Source: an uncultured Clostridia bacterium (GTDB lineage: Bacteria; Bacillota; Clostridia; Christensenellales; Borkfalkiaceae). From it: a DNA stretch of 60,521 bases. Below the pieces are notes generated by a model that worked only from the letters and a program-made list of their open reading frames with translations, did no database searches and was not told the DNA's origin. The translations under genes were made by a program, and so were the position numbers. How positions within the stretch are numbered: position 1 is the first letter of the stretch; each line of letters opens with the position of its first letter. Positions 54,201 through 60,426 of this stretch are shown in pieces. The DNA is taken from the NCBI GenBank assembly GCA_947626935.1, contig CANQUD010000007.1:1-60521 (forward strand). The letters are read 5' to 3'.

Positions 54201-54371
54201 GGTGTCGCGATCATGTATTCGGGTGCCGTTGCTCCGAAGCTTACCGTCACCGATACTTCTGTTGATTTCACTGGAACCACCTATAAGTCGGTAGACGGTA
54301 AAGATGTGCCTGTAAACGTTGTCGTGAAGGGCGCTTACGATGCGGAAGGTACGTTTGTTCCCGCCGAATAA
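42261..54371 (+). CDS. giant membrane-anchored surface protein (4,036 aa) with WYxGxGAP and GLUG-type beta-helix repeats
   Basis: The start is MSAEGKKKDKGF, with AGAGGAGA upstream; an in-frame ATG at 42174 adds a non-conserved, basic lead. Residues 1-10 are cytoplasmic and 11-35 form one membrane helix without a clear cleavage or lipobox site, so it is probably a signal anchor. Residues about 55-620 hold WY-x-G-x-GAP..GD-x-YLD modules and short PHIGENGNWYIG..TG repeats. From about 630 to the end there are ten large units, each opening with V-x-GL-x-x-F/L, a strand of the type VYLLENVTL, WTPIG, then F-x-GTFDG, and continuing with GLFGY, VGGLVG and I-x-NV-x-V steps, as in the GLUG motif (beta-helix adhesins). 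There is no C-terminal anchor, no LPxTG and almost no cysteine. A large adhesin or self-assembling fibre is likely. It is a single gene with promoter and terminator. Confidence 0.85.
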   Translation: MSAEGKKKDKGFIAILVLIIVCACLMVAAVTTLGIGMSNGMGGTEEPGTQGEQTAPASKWYTGNGAPAATLGNSGDLYLDKQSGNVYEKGGSGWTVACNLKGDSSEVVPHIGENGNWYIGTTDTGVAAKALTPSIGADGYWYIGDEKTDSRAWLDVKIENGEWYIDGKPSGIPASVVPHIGQADNGEQEGMWYIGDQLTGFRASGTSLEISDDGYWVVDGEKTSTHAEGSKLAITDDGYWVIDGVKTDYTCAPYMKDGKWYVGSKEIGDAAPHIGANGNWYVGEKDTGYSASGAMWHSGEGAPSTAAIPAAHEGDFYFDTESGDVYRFYNGAWAKFVDLRYDLNPETNEWELNGEGTGVYATAWSSGEGDPTGKLAGHVGDFYLDAVSGIIYKYVSATEGWEKLLSVKQWSTGNGAPDDAFGFLGDMYVDLDDGQLYQYNGTAWEAVDGIILRGTKLFTGSGAPAADLEGAKLGDFYFDLKDGVIYELKKVEGEVKWVAANLDDPLAGTRWLSGTVDPTDDLDAKDYDVYFNTESMTLWQLTPKAEGEGSEWKRLGVLSSQRGTKWFYGSFTPELPQDEAGFEKLTEGSIDSDFYLQTFDSFSGMKGFRMYVKEKGAWTLLVDMATAERYTEFNIPSYDSLRSFRNSVNGVYGEANAYSDTIVHVIADVVIPADESATFGVVGDEENVFSGILDGQKGAEGKYTISGITGTLFGTLKDATIQNVDFIGSINAKALTTDTKDNAVSLLTGTFGLAQKFEGTVMIKNVTLTLTLVDDEGAALGTATIVWGNEEDTPSVTVTITGNKAETASIAATATTLADYKLQLEDQILELGAASFTFNNIALTGNSVFVVDNAKAFALTGSYISAKPENAKYHNAPVFGDYGKELKTAEEGGYDLEISGNTFATDRAVYMYNKVTSVLVRENVFGTTEKPMGDEWAVKFMAIGADSTFKVSGNVINGATSTAEGEDNDTFYAFDFYADEENKANAYSVEFESNTLTVADNATAKGNYGLVKVEAQDNNGGKGKIYLLGDTNSVSGKDMFDAVAYTLYHKGAGAVPDDADPENAFSFIAFNAALDEEEKLTQGYVYIGSEFGKTHTYKATDLSAEVSKKDDVWIIDLGITYQYKSGEVEDPAGKLEPVYSYINDPLGFVQHVADYTDHYYINNVMGLVYFRDSVKNNTIAAGGYEGMTVVLTEDLKTEDVVEVYDFAKNEFCFWNEAPIGTESAPFKGTFDGSDLKILNISGNPFFGYVDGATIKNLKLENVKVFGNQNVGGLVSYVKGNTTILDVAVSGELTLAPNAGNAWVYSRSIGGLVGGVDATANLTVGGVYFSGTLNNLYEEMAQDGTEPGAKLIHNKFNYLVYNYGLVGSSGSETTKDTWTGEHNIYAAAKVTVTTAGVKGTWEPGKPDTPFTAIVDATVVATKLKLNATFESGEVTNDMSGVVVSVYEDEGTPASEALTGLYNVAELVNGGISFENQIVLLTSNVSILNTTGNEWTPIGTDTAPFKGTFLGAPDAAEGATAPAPYAIRGVLGSLFGYLQGSVKNLTISVAVKEASNYGLVAAKAAANGDSPATIDNVLVTGSLFETDLTKLAGKQVKDYVAAPFGFYEADELEAVVVTDSTASIGLDYSNVDLLVKVEKDSSVYVRVLGSGTEPNITDEALVLNGFTKGGKNLAAEYNFTTLKFEGNSSVDIAKATSFTMKDCVVNVTPTDDDVNTREAFIISASHLAADKWELESGKVHTLSLDIEDNKIVVKKAEAETKDPIALFILQNKIADGSKISGNTIGDDTNRFEFVGIKLGEFEDGAKITLENNTVYGKVSAEGKWFGGFDFLEDGDHEPKFSAYLKRNTVDVKAAEGIELLPGDGTAGSKTNYSFVQVEGNGGATHGMVYVHTDNTLIVDGEEGRSLKYEDVANWITADGKIGNADYIGYNVEWNDDLEITKGDFVFGYDDFWYYGNQKKGDVALFDAAVKDLAAAVAEGSEENIHVVIGNSFGRKLSELTVPEGGDKSAKYNTYYMFDKTGLETFVTLTNEGYSFAGKTVMFDDGFNKDGSYVLDLSDYGDEWIPIGNSDHAFDGTFDGSYGSGAEAANWQITNLTYNGTKEKAENFGFFGYTRGGAANAALKNLDLHEFTYNIPDGRTDNATTGVLVGNAEKTTIENVHVANSTLTNFLKNVGAVAGHIKEVTMTKVTVQNVKIDSENVNAGAVVGVAEKSTFEEIRVGCSVADGKVTPSTDKVTVSGMYSVGGVVGLAKDGITAKDVWSAADLQLDMVSDQKFATLIGGIVGGVNDSATSTFTFKDTHFIGTLNRLAFLTTFTANYANYGLVGGETDGSNNVTLNITESSFHSEHAEGFKQETDWNETGEVTSQYKVSTLNGLEYFRDQVNLGNPYTGETVHLIKDIYLEKKEWTPIGNETYAFEGIFTGYYDKADKEETDAPKANTNEGAIGETDYTWTKDAFTISDLNVKQHKQHVNYGCEGGDYAGLFGRIADGAKVEKLNIDGAHVTGHEKVGVIAGGVGTTNDTSRQGTIENVTVYNAEVHGHHWVGGLVGYGACDVKGSQVIDLVATATPELVTVESNPKFDNGDKLGGLVGYVGYGVAQTFDHNLVADATLTAYRDVGGLIGMDNSTGDTTASTFTNNTVQNVTVNVQRSGFNSKATAPEGWWTPTDWTEFCNYTQDYTYVGTYQRNAEWMVGRYSYSDETATTKGVNVVGGTTNNTNVGTAINRNESEDAKGLVYDNNAWRITTVEGLNTLRELLAKTEAGTHDGQDYTVGFEGQKVVLDGDIDLSVAATVALDAEAAAWTPITNFKGTLDGRGHVLKNLNVSGNGDIGFFSSLDSTATVSNIIFENATVNGTNTTLSGSAVNANAGVLAGTINGATISGITVKSSTITSEAVAGALAGKLSGTVNVTGITVDGATVTGGTAEGGTAAALATVEAGATGTVENFNFTGTLTAKTTVYLAKVEGLTYKNCTVSDTAMTSAEGMFYGTYANADGSTVLDSAYFILGKDDTLTALKILQNFAAYVNEGHDFDKETVYLLENVTLGATDTWTPIGAQNAVFNGTFDGNGNTIKGLKTTLFGHVGAKFVLNMLHVEVSNASTATALYGIADVAAEGAKVTNSDITNTNDAYNTNDAYEMKFVWDDKGVVTAATTFDHKVKTVDGLKYLATVVNSGVSFEGATVQLTADVSLTGVENWSPIGTDEKTPFKGVFDGKSHKISDLLFKDFTKTNAGLFGYVQGGEIKDLTLDGFTDVVSSENAGALAGYLDGTKLSNITVTCTDISSNDAILQAANAGAVVGVAKGVKATGITVHGNGTLELQVSGSTVGAFAGKVEGTTTVAGTFQVILKGKYDETYGGLVGALAEGARLNHDDATVTLVEYIADEVDLKAFRTSVKEGNNKNYEGWLVLLKEGTYELGTIDPLGGTFKGTFQPAGYIVGGENNSNVTIKYTMAKGEAAVADYTAGFFAELNGATVQGVSFEATITEADAKGVGVVAANSVNSTITNVTVKATVTGGVYVGAVVGHATSTTLTNNTVTGTLKVQDNKLGGLVGYIDGGSTVSQNTLGTAEAPVVLTALKNNAAEGAEENGYGMVGGLIGGGGGTGSTTVSENTLYVTIDVTEGNAAYQKYTGALIGNPGNMTFDKNTGAATIKVSFGTEWTEKGLIGFTSTEGIYTLGTEANANTVKIEWIEPVANVDGLKALATKVNNGTDSYEGKTLLLTDDLDLEEKEWMPIGNAAHSFMGTFDGGNHTISNIKVSSGLKYLGLFGMVGNVNSDVTPEIKNLKLGGYNAIMCVEKDSAMRNDSGLLAGYAAKTTFTNISTAENTSIGVTGFFGNFETYFLYGCSIGGLVGTSQTNTYNNIQFNPIMGSVNGAAGISVGGLIGLSMGDTLKDVTVSNTHVLGALNVGGVIGTAYRDIKLDNVKVVNGHVELTGVATWGQTDQEHTLVGGLIGAAYSGTITIEKSGFTGKIERDLYIETALVNNGLVGGVAIMYSGAVAPKLTVTDTSVDFTGTTYKSVDGKDVPVNVVVKGAYDAEGTFVPAE

Positions 54372-54387
54372 GGCAGAAAGACAAAAC

Positions 54388-54420
54388 AAAGACCCGACTT
54401 GGTATCAAGTCGGGTCTTTT
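54388..54420 (+). terminator. terminator of the second giant gene
   Basis: GACCCGACTTG-4-CAAGTCGGGTC followed by TTTT, with a matching A run before the stem. It lies 17 bases past the stop codon. Confidence 0.92.
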
Positions 54421-54508
54421 GCTACGGCGGCGTTTTGCGCTCAAGGCGCAAGAAGGACGTCGTTCTTTGTCGATTGCATGAAATTCTCGAAAATGCCCGC
54501 AAAACGCT

Positions 54509-54536
54509 TTGAATTTTCGGAAAAATATAGTACAAT
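54509..54536 (+). promoter_or_regulatory. sigma-A promoter of secA-prfB
   Basis: TTGAAT (54509-54514), a 16-base spacer, TACAAT (54531-54536), about 50 bases before the secA ATG. Confidence 0.65.
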
Positions 54537-54586
54537 AAACTGGTGAAAATATGCGCTGTCCTTTTCGGCGGCATCGAGGTCAAATT

Positions 54587-57535
54587 ATGGGACTTATCCG
54601 TTATATCAAAAACAGAGACGGCAGAAAGAGCCTCAAAAAGCTCAACAGAACTGCCGATGAAGTAGAAAAGCTCGCGCCCAAATACCAGGCGATGTCCGAC
54701 AGCGAGCTGCAATCGCAGACAAAACTCTTCCGTGAACGCCTTGCGAACGGGGAAACGCTCGAACAGATCTTGCCCGACGCCTTTGCGGCGCTTCGGGAGG
54801 CGAGCGGGCGTGTCCTCGGCATGCGTCACTTCCACGTCCAGATCATCGGCGGCATCTGCCTCTTCCAAGGGCGTATCGCCGAGATGAAAACGGGCGAAGG
54901 CAAGACGCTCGTCGCGACCCTTCCTTCCTATCTGGAAGCCTTGGCGGGGAAGGGCGTCCACATCGTCACGGTCAACGACTATCTTGCCCGCCGTGACGCG
55001 GAGTGGATGGGGAAAGTCCACCGTTTCATGGGGCTGACCGTCGGCGTCGTTGTCCCCGGGATGAGCGACGACGACAAACGCGCCGCCTACAACTGCGACA
55101 TCACATACGGCACGAACAACGAGTTCGGCTTTGACTATCTGCGCGACAACCTCAAGTCCGACTTAAAGCTCATGGTCCAGCGCGAGCTGAATTTCGCCAT
55201 CGTCGACGAGGTCGACTCCATTCTCATCGATGAAGCGAGAACGCCGCTCATCATTTCGGGCAAGGGGGACAAGTCGTCCGAGCTGTATGCGCAGGTCGAC
55301 CGCTTTGTCAGAACGCTCCACGGCGGCTTTGACGATGAACTTGAGGAAGCTCAAAACAAGAAGAAGAACGACAAAAAGGCGGGCGAGAGGAAGCTTGCCG
55401 AGGCGGAAGCGCTCGAATGGGACTATGTCATCGAACGCAAGGACAAGCAGGTCCAGCTCACCGAGTTCGGCGCAGCCAAGGCGGAAAAGTTCTTCGGCAT
55501 CGAAAACATCGCCGAGATCGAGCACGCCGACCTCAACCATCACATCCAGCAGGCGTTGAAAGCGCACATGCTCTTCCACCTCAACGAGGAATACATCATC
55601 AAGGATGACGAGATCATCATTGTCGATGAGTTCACGGGTCGTCTCATGATCGGACGGCGCTATTCGGACGGTCTGCATCAGGCGATCGAGGCGAAAGAGG
55701 GCGTCAAGATCAGAGAAGAGAACAAGACCTACGCGACCATCACCTTCCAGAACTATTTCCGTCTCTACAAGAAGCTCTCGGGCATGACGGGTACCGCCAA
55801 GACGGAAGAGGGGGAATTCCGCACGATCTACTCCCTCGACGTCATCGAGATCCCCACGAACAAGCCCGTGCGCAGAGAGGACCTGCACGACAGGATCTTC
55901 TCCACCTTTGAGGGTAAGAAGAAGGCGATCGTCCGCGAGATCGCCGAGCGCCACGAGCTGGGACAGCCCATCCTCGTCGGTACCGTCTCGGTCGAGCGGT
56001 CGGAAGAGCTTTCCCGCCTCTTGAGAAGGAACGGCATTCAGCACAACATTCTGAACGCAAAGAACCACGAACGCGAGGCGGAGATTGTCGCACAGGCGGG
56101 CAGATACGGCGCAGTCACCATTTCCACCAACATGGCAGGGCGCGGCACCGATATTTTGCTCGGCGGCAACCCCGAATACCTTGCCAAGAAGCGTCTGCGC
56201 GAGGAAGGCGTCGAGCACGACGTCATCGAGCTTGCCACGAGCTACGCCGAAGTGGACGAAGAGACTCAAAAAGTCCGCGAAAGATACAACGAACTTTACG
56301 CAAAATATAAGGAACAGACGGACGCCGAGAAGGAAAAGGTCATCGAGGCGGGCGGACTCTGCATCATCGGCACCGAGCGGCACGAATCCCGCCGTATCGA
56401 TAACCAGCTCCGCGGACGTTCGGGACGTCAAGGAGACATCGGCGCAAGTATCTTCTTCCTCTCCCTTGAGGACGACCTCATGGTCCGTTTCGGCGGCGAG
56501 AAGATGAAGCACATCTATGAGATGTCGAAAATGCAGGAGGACGAATGCCTTGAGAGCAAGCTTCTGACCCGTCTCATCGAGTATGCGCAGAAGCAGATCG
56601 AGGGCAAGAACTTCGCCACCCGTAAGAACGTCCTGCAATATGACGACGTCATGAACACCCAGCGTATGATCATCTATGCGGAACGCATGAAGGTCATCCG
56701 CGGCGAGGACGTCCACCAGCAGGTGCTCATGTACATTCCCGACTATGTGCGGAGCGTCGTGCGCACGGCTGTCAACATCGAGGATATGCCCGAAAAGTGG
56801 AATGAGGACGACCTCAACACCGCGCTCGAGCAAAAGGTCCTTCCGAAGGGCACCAACTTCATCACGCGTGAAAAGCTCGAAAAGTGGGAGTACGATACCG
56901 CGATCGACAAGATCGTCAAGAAGGCGACCGAATGCTATGAGGACAAGATCGTCCGCATCCGCGAGCAGACAAAGATCGATTTCGCCGATGTTGAACGCCG
57001 CATCCTTCTCCGCGTCGTCGACAGCAACTGGATCGACCACATCGACGCAATGGACCAGCTCCGCAAGGGCATCCGTCTTCAGGCGTATGCGCAGTCCGAT
57101 CCCATCATCGCCTACAAGAAGGAAGGGCTTGAGATGTTCGACGAGATGGTCGAACGCATTCAGGAGCGCACGATCGCCATTCTGCTGAAGGCGGAAGTGC
57201 AAGTCCAGCAGCCTTCCGTACAGCGCATTCTTCCGACCGCAGCCCGTCCCGCAGCGCCCGCGCCCCAAGAAAAGGAGAGCGGAGAGACGCAAGAGCAGGA
57301 ACCTGCCGAGAAGCCGCAAGGGGAAGAGGGGAAATTCGTGGGCAATCCCGCACAGCAGAACGCGATGTCGATGCCGACCGTCCCCGCCGAAGTCAACGTT
57401 GACGCGCTCAAGACGAGCGGCTCGGAGAAGTTCAACCCCGCGACCATGAAGAAGGCGAAGAAACCGGGTCCCAACGACCCTTGCCCCTGCGGAAGCGGAC
57501 TCAAATACAAGAAGTGCCACGGAAAACCGTTCTGA
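54587..57535 (+). CDS. secA: preprotein translocase ATPase SecA
   Basis: The motor that pushes unfolded secretory proteins through SecYEG. The start MGLIRYIKNRDGRKS has GAGGTC upstream; an ATG 12 codons earlier is not conserved in sequence. The product has 982 residues, longer than Bacillus SecA (about 841). Walker A is MKTGEGKT at 100-107 and the DEAD box is DEVD at 207-210 with SILIDEART; helicase motifs GTDILLGGN and GRSGRQGD follow. A proline- and glutamate-rich linker (about 890-960) leads to the zinc-binding SEC-C end PCPCGSGLKYKKCHGKPF. The regulatory insertion at about 255-290 is rich in lysine. It is followed by prfB after 47 bases. Confidence 0.97.
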   Translation: MGLIRYIKNRDGRKSLKKLNRTADEVEKLAPKYQAMSDSELQSQTKLFRERLANGETLEQILPDAFAALREASGRVLGMRHFHVQIIGGICLFQGRIAEMKTGEGKTLVATLPSYLEALAGKGVHIVTVNDYLARRDAEWMGKVHRFMGLTVGVVVPGMSDDDKRAAYNCDITYGTNNEFGFDYLRDNLKSDLKLMVQRELNFAIVDEVDSILIDEARTPLIISGKGDKSSELYAQVDRFVRTLHGGFDDELEEAQNKKKNDKKAGERKLAEAEALEWDYVIERKDKQVQLTEFGAAKAEKFFGIENIAEIEHADLNHHIQQALKAHMLFHLNEEYIIKDDEIIIVDEFTGRLMIGRRYSDGLHQAIEAKEGVKIREENKTYATITFQNYFRLYKKLSGMTGTAKTEEGEFRTIYSLDVIEIPTNKPVRREDLHDRIFSTFEGKKKAIVREIAERHELGQPILVGTVSVERSEELSRLLRRNGIQHNILNAKNHEREAEIVAQAGRYGAVTISTNMAGRGTDILLGGNPEYLAKKRLREEGVEHDVIELATSYAEVDEETQKVRERYNELYAKYKEQTDAEKEKVIEAGGLCIIGTERHESRRIDNQLRGRSGRQGDIGASIFFLSLEDDLMVRFGGEKMKHIYEMSKMQEDECLESKLLTRLIEYAQKQIEGKNFATRKNVLQYDDVMNTQRMIIYAERMKVIRGEDVHQQVLMYIPDYVRSVVRTAVNIEDMPEKWNEDDLNTALEQKVLPKGTNFITREKLEKWEYDTAIDKIVKKATECYEDKIVRIREQTKIDFADVERRILLRVVDSNWIDHIDAMDQLRKGIRLQAYAQSDPIIAYKKEGLEMFDEMVERIQERTIAILLKAEVQVQQPSVQRILPTAARPAAPAPQEKESGETQEQEPAEKPQGEEGKFVGNPAQQNAMSMPTVPAEVNVDALKTSGSEKFNPATMKKAKKPGPNDPCPCGSGLKYKKCHGKPF

Positions 57536-57582
57536 TCTGACATTTAACGGGCGGTTGCCAACAGGAAGGAGAGCGCAAAGCT

Positions 57583-58680
57583 ATGTTCAAAGCAGACGAT
57601 TACAGACTGAAGATCAAGGACCTTGAAGAGACGCTCGGCGAGGCGAAGTATGCCCTCGACATCGACAACCGCTATGCGCAGCTCCAGAATTTGCGCAAGG
57701 AGCAGGAAGATCCCGAAGTTTGGCAGGATCTGGAACGTTCCGCCAAGATCGGACGGGAGATCTCTTCCATCGAGAACAAGATCGCTTCCTACGAAAAGGG
57801 CAGAAAGGCGCTCGACGATGCAAACGAGATCATCGACCTCATCGAGGAGACGCAAGAAGAGGACCTTGTCCCCGAACTCGATAAGATGATCTCCGTTGCC
57901 AATGCCGACATCGAGGAGATGCGCGTCCGCGCCCTTCTCCGCGGCAAATACGACAATTCCAATGCGCTCCTCTCCATCCATGCGGGGGCGGGCGGCACGG
58001 AAGCGTGCGACTGGGTCTCCATGCTCTATCGCATGTATTGCCGTTACGCCGAAATGCAGGGCTATAAGACCTCGGAAATCGACCGTCTCCCCGGGGATAC
58101 GGCGGGTCTCAAGTCCGTCGACTTCAAGATCGAAGGGGAGAACGCTTACGGATATCTGAAGGCGGAGATCGGCGTGCACAGGCTCGTGCGCATTTCTCCG
58201 TTCGACGCCAACAAGCGCCGCCAGACGTCCTTTGCATCCGTCGAAGTCATGCCAGAAGTCGACGACGACAACGAGATCGAAATAAAGGACGAGGACATCC
58301 GCATCGACGTGTACAGAAGTTCGGGTGCGGGTGGACAGAAGGTCAACAAGACCGAGACCGCGATCCGCATCACCCACTTCCCGACAGGCATCGTCGTCAC
58401 CTGCCAAAACGAGAGGAGCCAGCTCCAGAACAAGGAAATGGCGTTCAAATATCTGCGCTCGAGATTGCTCGAGAAGCAGATCGAACAGCGTTTGGCGGAC
58501 GAGGCTGCGCTCAAGGGCGAGACCAAAAAGATCGAATGGGGTTCACAGATCCGCTCATACGTGTTCTGTCCGTACACCCTCGTCAAGGACCACAGAACGG
58601 GCTTTGAGATGGGGGACGTGCAGGCAGTTATGGACGGCAACATTCAGGGCTTCATCATCGATTATCTGAAAAAGACTTGA
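57583..58680 (+). CDS. prfB: peptide chain release factor 2, without programmed frameshift
   Basis: Ends translation at UGA and UAA codons. The 365-residue protein has the RF2-type SPF anticodon-like tripeptide at 205-207 and the catalytic GGQ at 250-252 (SSGAGGQKVNK). In most bacteria RF2 has an in-frame UGA near codon 25 read by +1 frameshifting. Here the corresponding region (KYALDIDNRYAQL) reads GCC CTC GAC in a single frame without a stop, so autoregulation is absent. AAGGAGA precedes the ATG. It follows secA, the common Firmicute order. Confidence 0.96.
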   Translation: MFKADDYRLKIKDLEETLGEAKYALDIDNRYAQLQNLRKEQEDPEVWQDLERSAKIGREISSIENKIASYEKGRKALDDANEIIDLIEETQEEDLVPELDKMISVANADIEEMRVRALLRGKYDNSNALLSIHAGAGGTEACDWVSMLYRMYCRYAEMQGYKTSEIDRLPGDTAGLKSVDFKIEGENAYGYLKAEIGVHRLVRISPFDANKRRQTSFASVEVMPEVDDDNEIEIKDEDIRIDVYRSSGAGGQKVNKTETAIRITHFPTGIVVTCQNERSQLQNKEMAFKYLRSRLLEKQIEQRLADEAALKGETKKIEWGSQIRSYVFCPYTLVKDHRTGFEMGDVQAVMDGNIQGFIIDYLKKT

Positions 58681-58702
58681 TCGGAACGAGAGTTTTTCAG
58701 TT

Positions 58703-59710
58703 ATGGACCAACCGCTTATTCTCGGAATCGAATCCTCTTGCGACGAAACGGCTGCGGCAGTCATCCGCGGTCGTATTTTGCTGTCCGACGAGATCATCTC
58801 TTCCGCATCGGTGCAGGCGAAATTCGGCGGCGTCGTCCCCGAAATCGCCTCGCGTGCGCACAGCGATGCCGTCGATGAGGTCGTTACGCGTGCGCTCAAT
58901 GCCGCAAATGTCCGAAAAGAGGAGCTTGACGCCGTCGCCGTCACCTACGGGGCGGGGCTGCTCGGCGCTCTTCTCGTGGGACTTTCCTTCGCAAAGGGGC
59001 TTGCGTACGGACTGCAGATCCCTCTCATCGGCGTCGATCACATCCGCGGACATCTTGCCGCAGGGTATCTGGAGAACGAAGCGCTCACGCCGCCCTTCAT
59101 CACCCTGCTCGCGAGCGGGGGACATACGGCGATCCTCTTTACCAAGACGGAGACAGAGTTCGAAGTTTTGGGCGGCACGCTCGACGATGCGGCGGGGGAA
59201 GCGTTTGACAAGGTCGCCCGCGTTTTGGGGCTGCCTTACCCGGGCGGACCTCAAGTGGAAAAGCTCGCACGGGAGGGAAAAAATGTCATTCCCATGCCCA
59301 AGATGCTCAAGGGGATGGGCGGGTACGATTTTTCATACAGCGGACTCAAGACGCACATCATCAACTATGTTCACACCAAGGAGCAGAAAGGGGAAGCATG
59401 GTCAAGGGCGGACGTCGCCGCTTCCTTCCAGTCTGCCGCGCTCGACATCCTTGCAGAAAAGACGGTCGAAGCCGCAAAAGAGCGTCACATCGGCACGGTG
59501 ACGGCGGGCGGAGGCGTCATCGCAAACGGATATTTGCGCGAGAAATTGCAACATGCCTGCGAAAAAGCGGGGTTAAAGCTCATCTTGCCCGCAAAGAAAC
59601 ACTGTACCGACAACGCCGCCATGATTGCCGCCGAGGGACTCATCCAGTATCGGGCGGGGAATTTTTCTCCGCTCTCCCTCAACGCTTGCGCTTCCATTCC
59701 GCTGCGGTGA
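58703..59710 (+). CDS. tsaD: tRNA N6-adenosine threonylcarbamoyltransferase TsaD
   Basis: Transfers threonylcarbamoyl to A37 of tRNAs that read ANN codons, with TsaB and TsaE as partners (neither gene is here). The 335-residue ASKHA-fold protein has GIESSCDETAAAV at 8-20, the metal-binding histidines 113 and 117 in GVDHIRGHLAAG, and further LLASGGHTAIL, YPGGPQVEKLA, YDFSYSGLKT and HCTDNAAMIAAEG. Length is typical. It lies 22 bases after prfB with no strong ribosome site, and ends at a terminator. Confidence 0.97.
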   Translation: MDQPLILGIESSCDETAAAVIRGRILLSDEIISSASVQAKFGGVVPEIASRAHSDAVDEVVTRALNAANVRKEELDAVAVTYGAGLLGALLVGLSFAKGLAYGLQIPLIGVDHIRGHLAAGYLENEALTPPFITLLASGGHTAILFTKTETEFEVLGGTLDDAAGEAFDKVARVLGLPYPGGPQVEKLAREGKNVIPMPKMLKGMGGYDFSYSGLKTHIINYVHTKEQKGEAWSRADVAASFQSAALDILAEKTVEAAKERHIGTVTAGGGVIANGYLREKLQHACEKAGLKLILPAKKHCTDNAAMIAAEGLIQYRAGNFSPLSLNACASIPLR

Positions 59711-59737
59711 GAACGCAGACACTCATACATAAATCCG

Positions 59738-59770
59738 ACCCGATTGCAAAAACTGCAGTCGGGTATTTTT
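59738..59770 (+). terminator. terminator after tsaD, abutting the spoVAD start codon
   Basis: ACCCGATTGCA-5-TGCAGTCGGGT (one G-U pair) followed by ATTTTT. The T run ends at 59770 and the spoVAD ATG begins at 59771. Confidence 0.78.
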
Positions 59771-60406
59771 ATGGGGAATCAAACCATCTATTTCAAAAAG
59801 CAGCCGCGGATCATTTCAACGAGCACGATCGCGGGTCCCAAGGAATGCGAGGGCGTCATCGGCAGATATGTGGAGACGGCGCTCTCCGACGACATGTACG
59901 GCGAAAGCACGTACGAGAAAGCCGAATGCAAGATGCTTTCAAAAGTCATTGACGGCGCCATTTCCAATGCGGGTCTTGACCGTGAGGAAGTGGATATGAT
60001 CGTCTCGGGCGACCTTCTCAACCAGATCATCTCGGCGAGCTTTGCCGCCCGCGACTTCTCCGTGCCCTTCCTCGGCGTGTACGGCGCATGTTCGACGATG
60101 GCGGAATCCCTCGCCGTGGCGGCTGCCTTTGTCAACGGCGGGCTGTGCAAGCGTGTCGTTGCGGCGACGGGGAGTCATTTCGCCTCTGCGGAACGCCAAT
60201 ACCGCTATCCCTTGGAACTTGGCTGTACCCGTCCGCCCCAATCGCAATGGACGGTCACCGCGGCAGGCGCATCCCTCGTTTCCGACCGCGGCGACGGCGT
60301 CAGGATCACGGGCGCAACGCTCGGGAAGGTGGTCGATTTCGGTATCACGGACGTCAACAACATGGGCGCCGCCATGGCGCCCAACAGAGATATATTAGAC
60401 CCATAG
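59771..60406 (+). pseudogene. spoVAD: stage V sporulation protein AD, truncated at its 3' end
   Basis: SpoVAD binds dipicolinic acid for its import into the forespore. The reading MGNQTIYFKKQPRI matches the conserved start. Family segments follow in order: GPKECEGVIGRYVETALSDDMYGESTYEKAE, GDLLNQIISASFAARDFSVPFLGVYGACST, SSHF-like GSHFASAERQYRYPLELG and QWTVTAAGASLVSDRGDGV. It keeps the fold up to NNMGAAMAP and then stops after NRDILDP, giving 211 residues where the family has about 338. The remaining third is missing, and the following sequence is unlike a coding region. No Shine-Dalgarno precedes the ATG, and spoVAC and spoVAE, its usual neighbours, are not upstream. It may be interrupted by an inserted element. 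Confidence 0.82.
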
Positions 60407-60426
60407 AGAGATGTCTATGGGCTTTT
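60400..60426 (+). terminator. hairpin with T run at the end of truncated spoVAD
   Basis: CCCATAGA-6-TCTATGGG followed by CTTTT. It overlaps the new stop codon. It may be an intrinsic terminator or a structured end of an inserted element. Confidence 0.5.
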
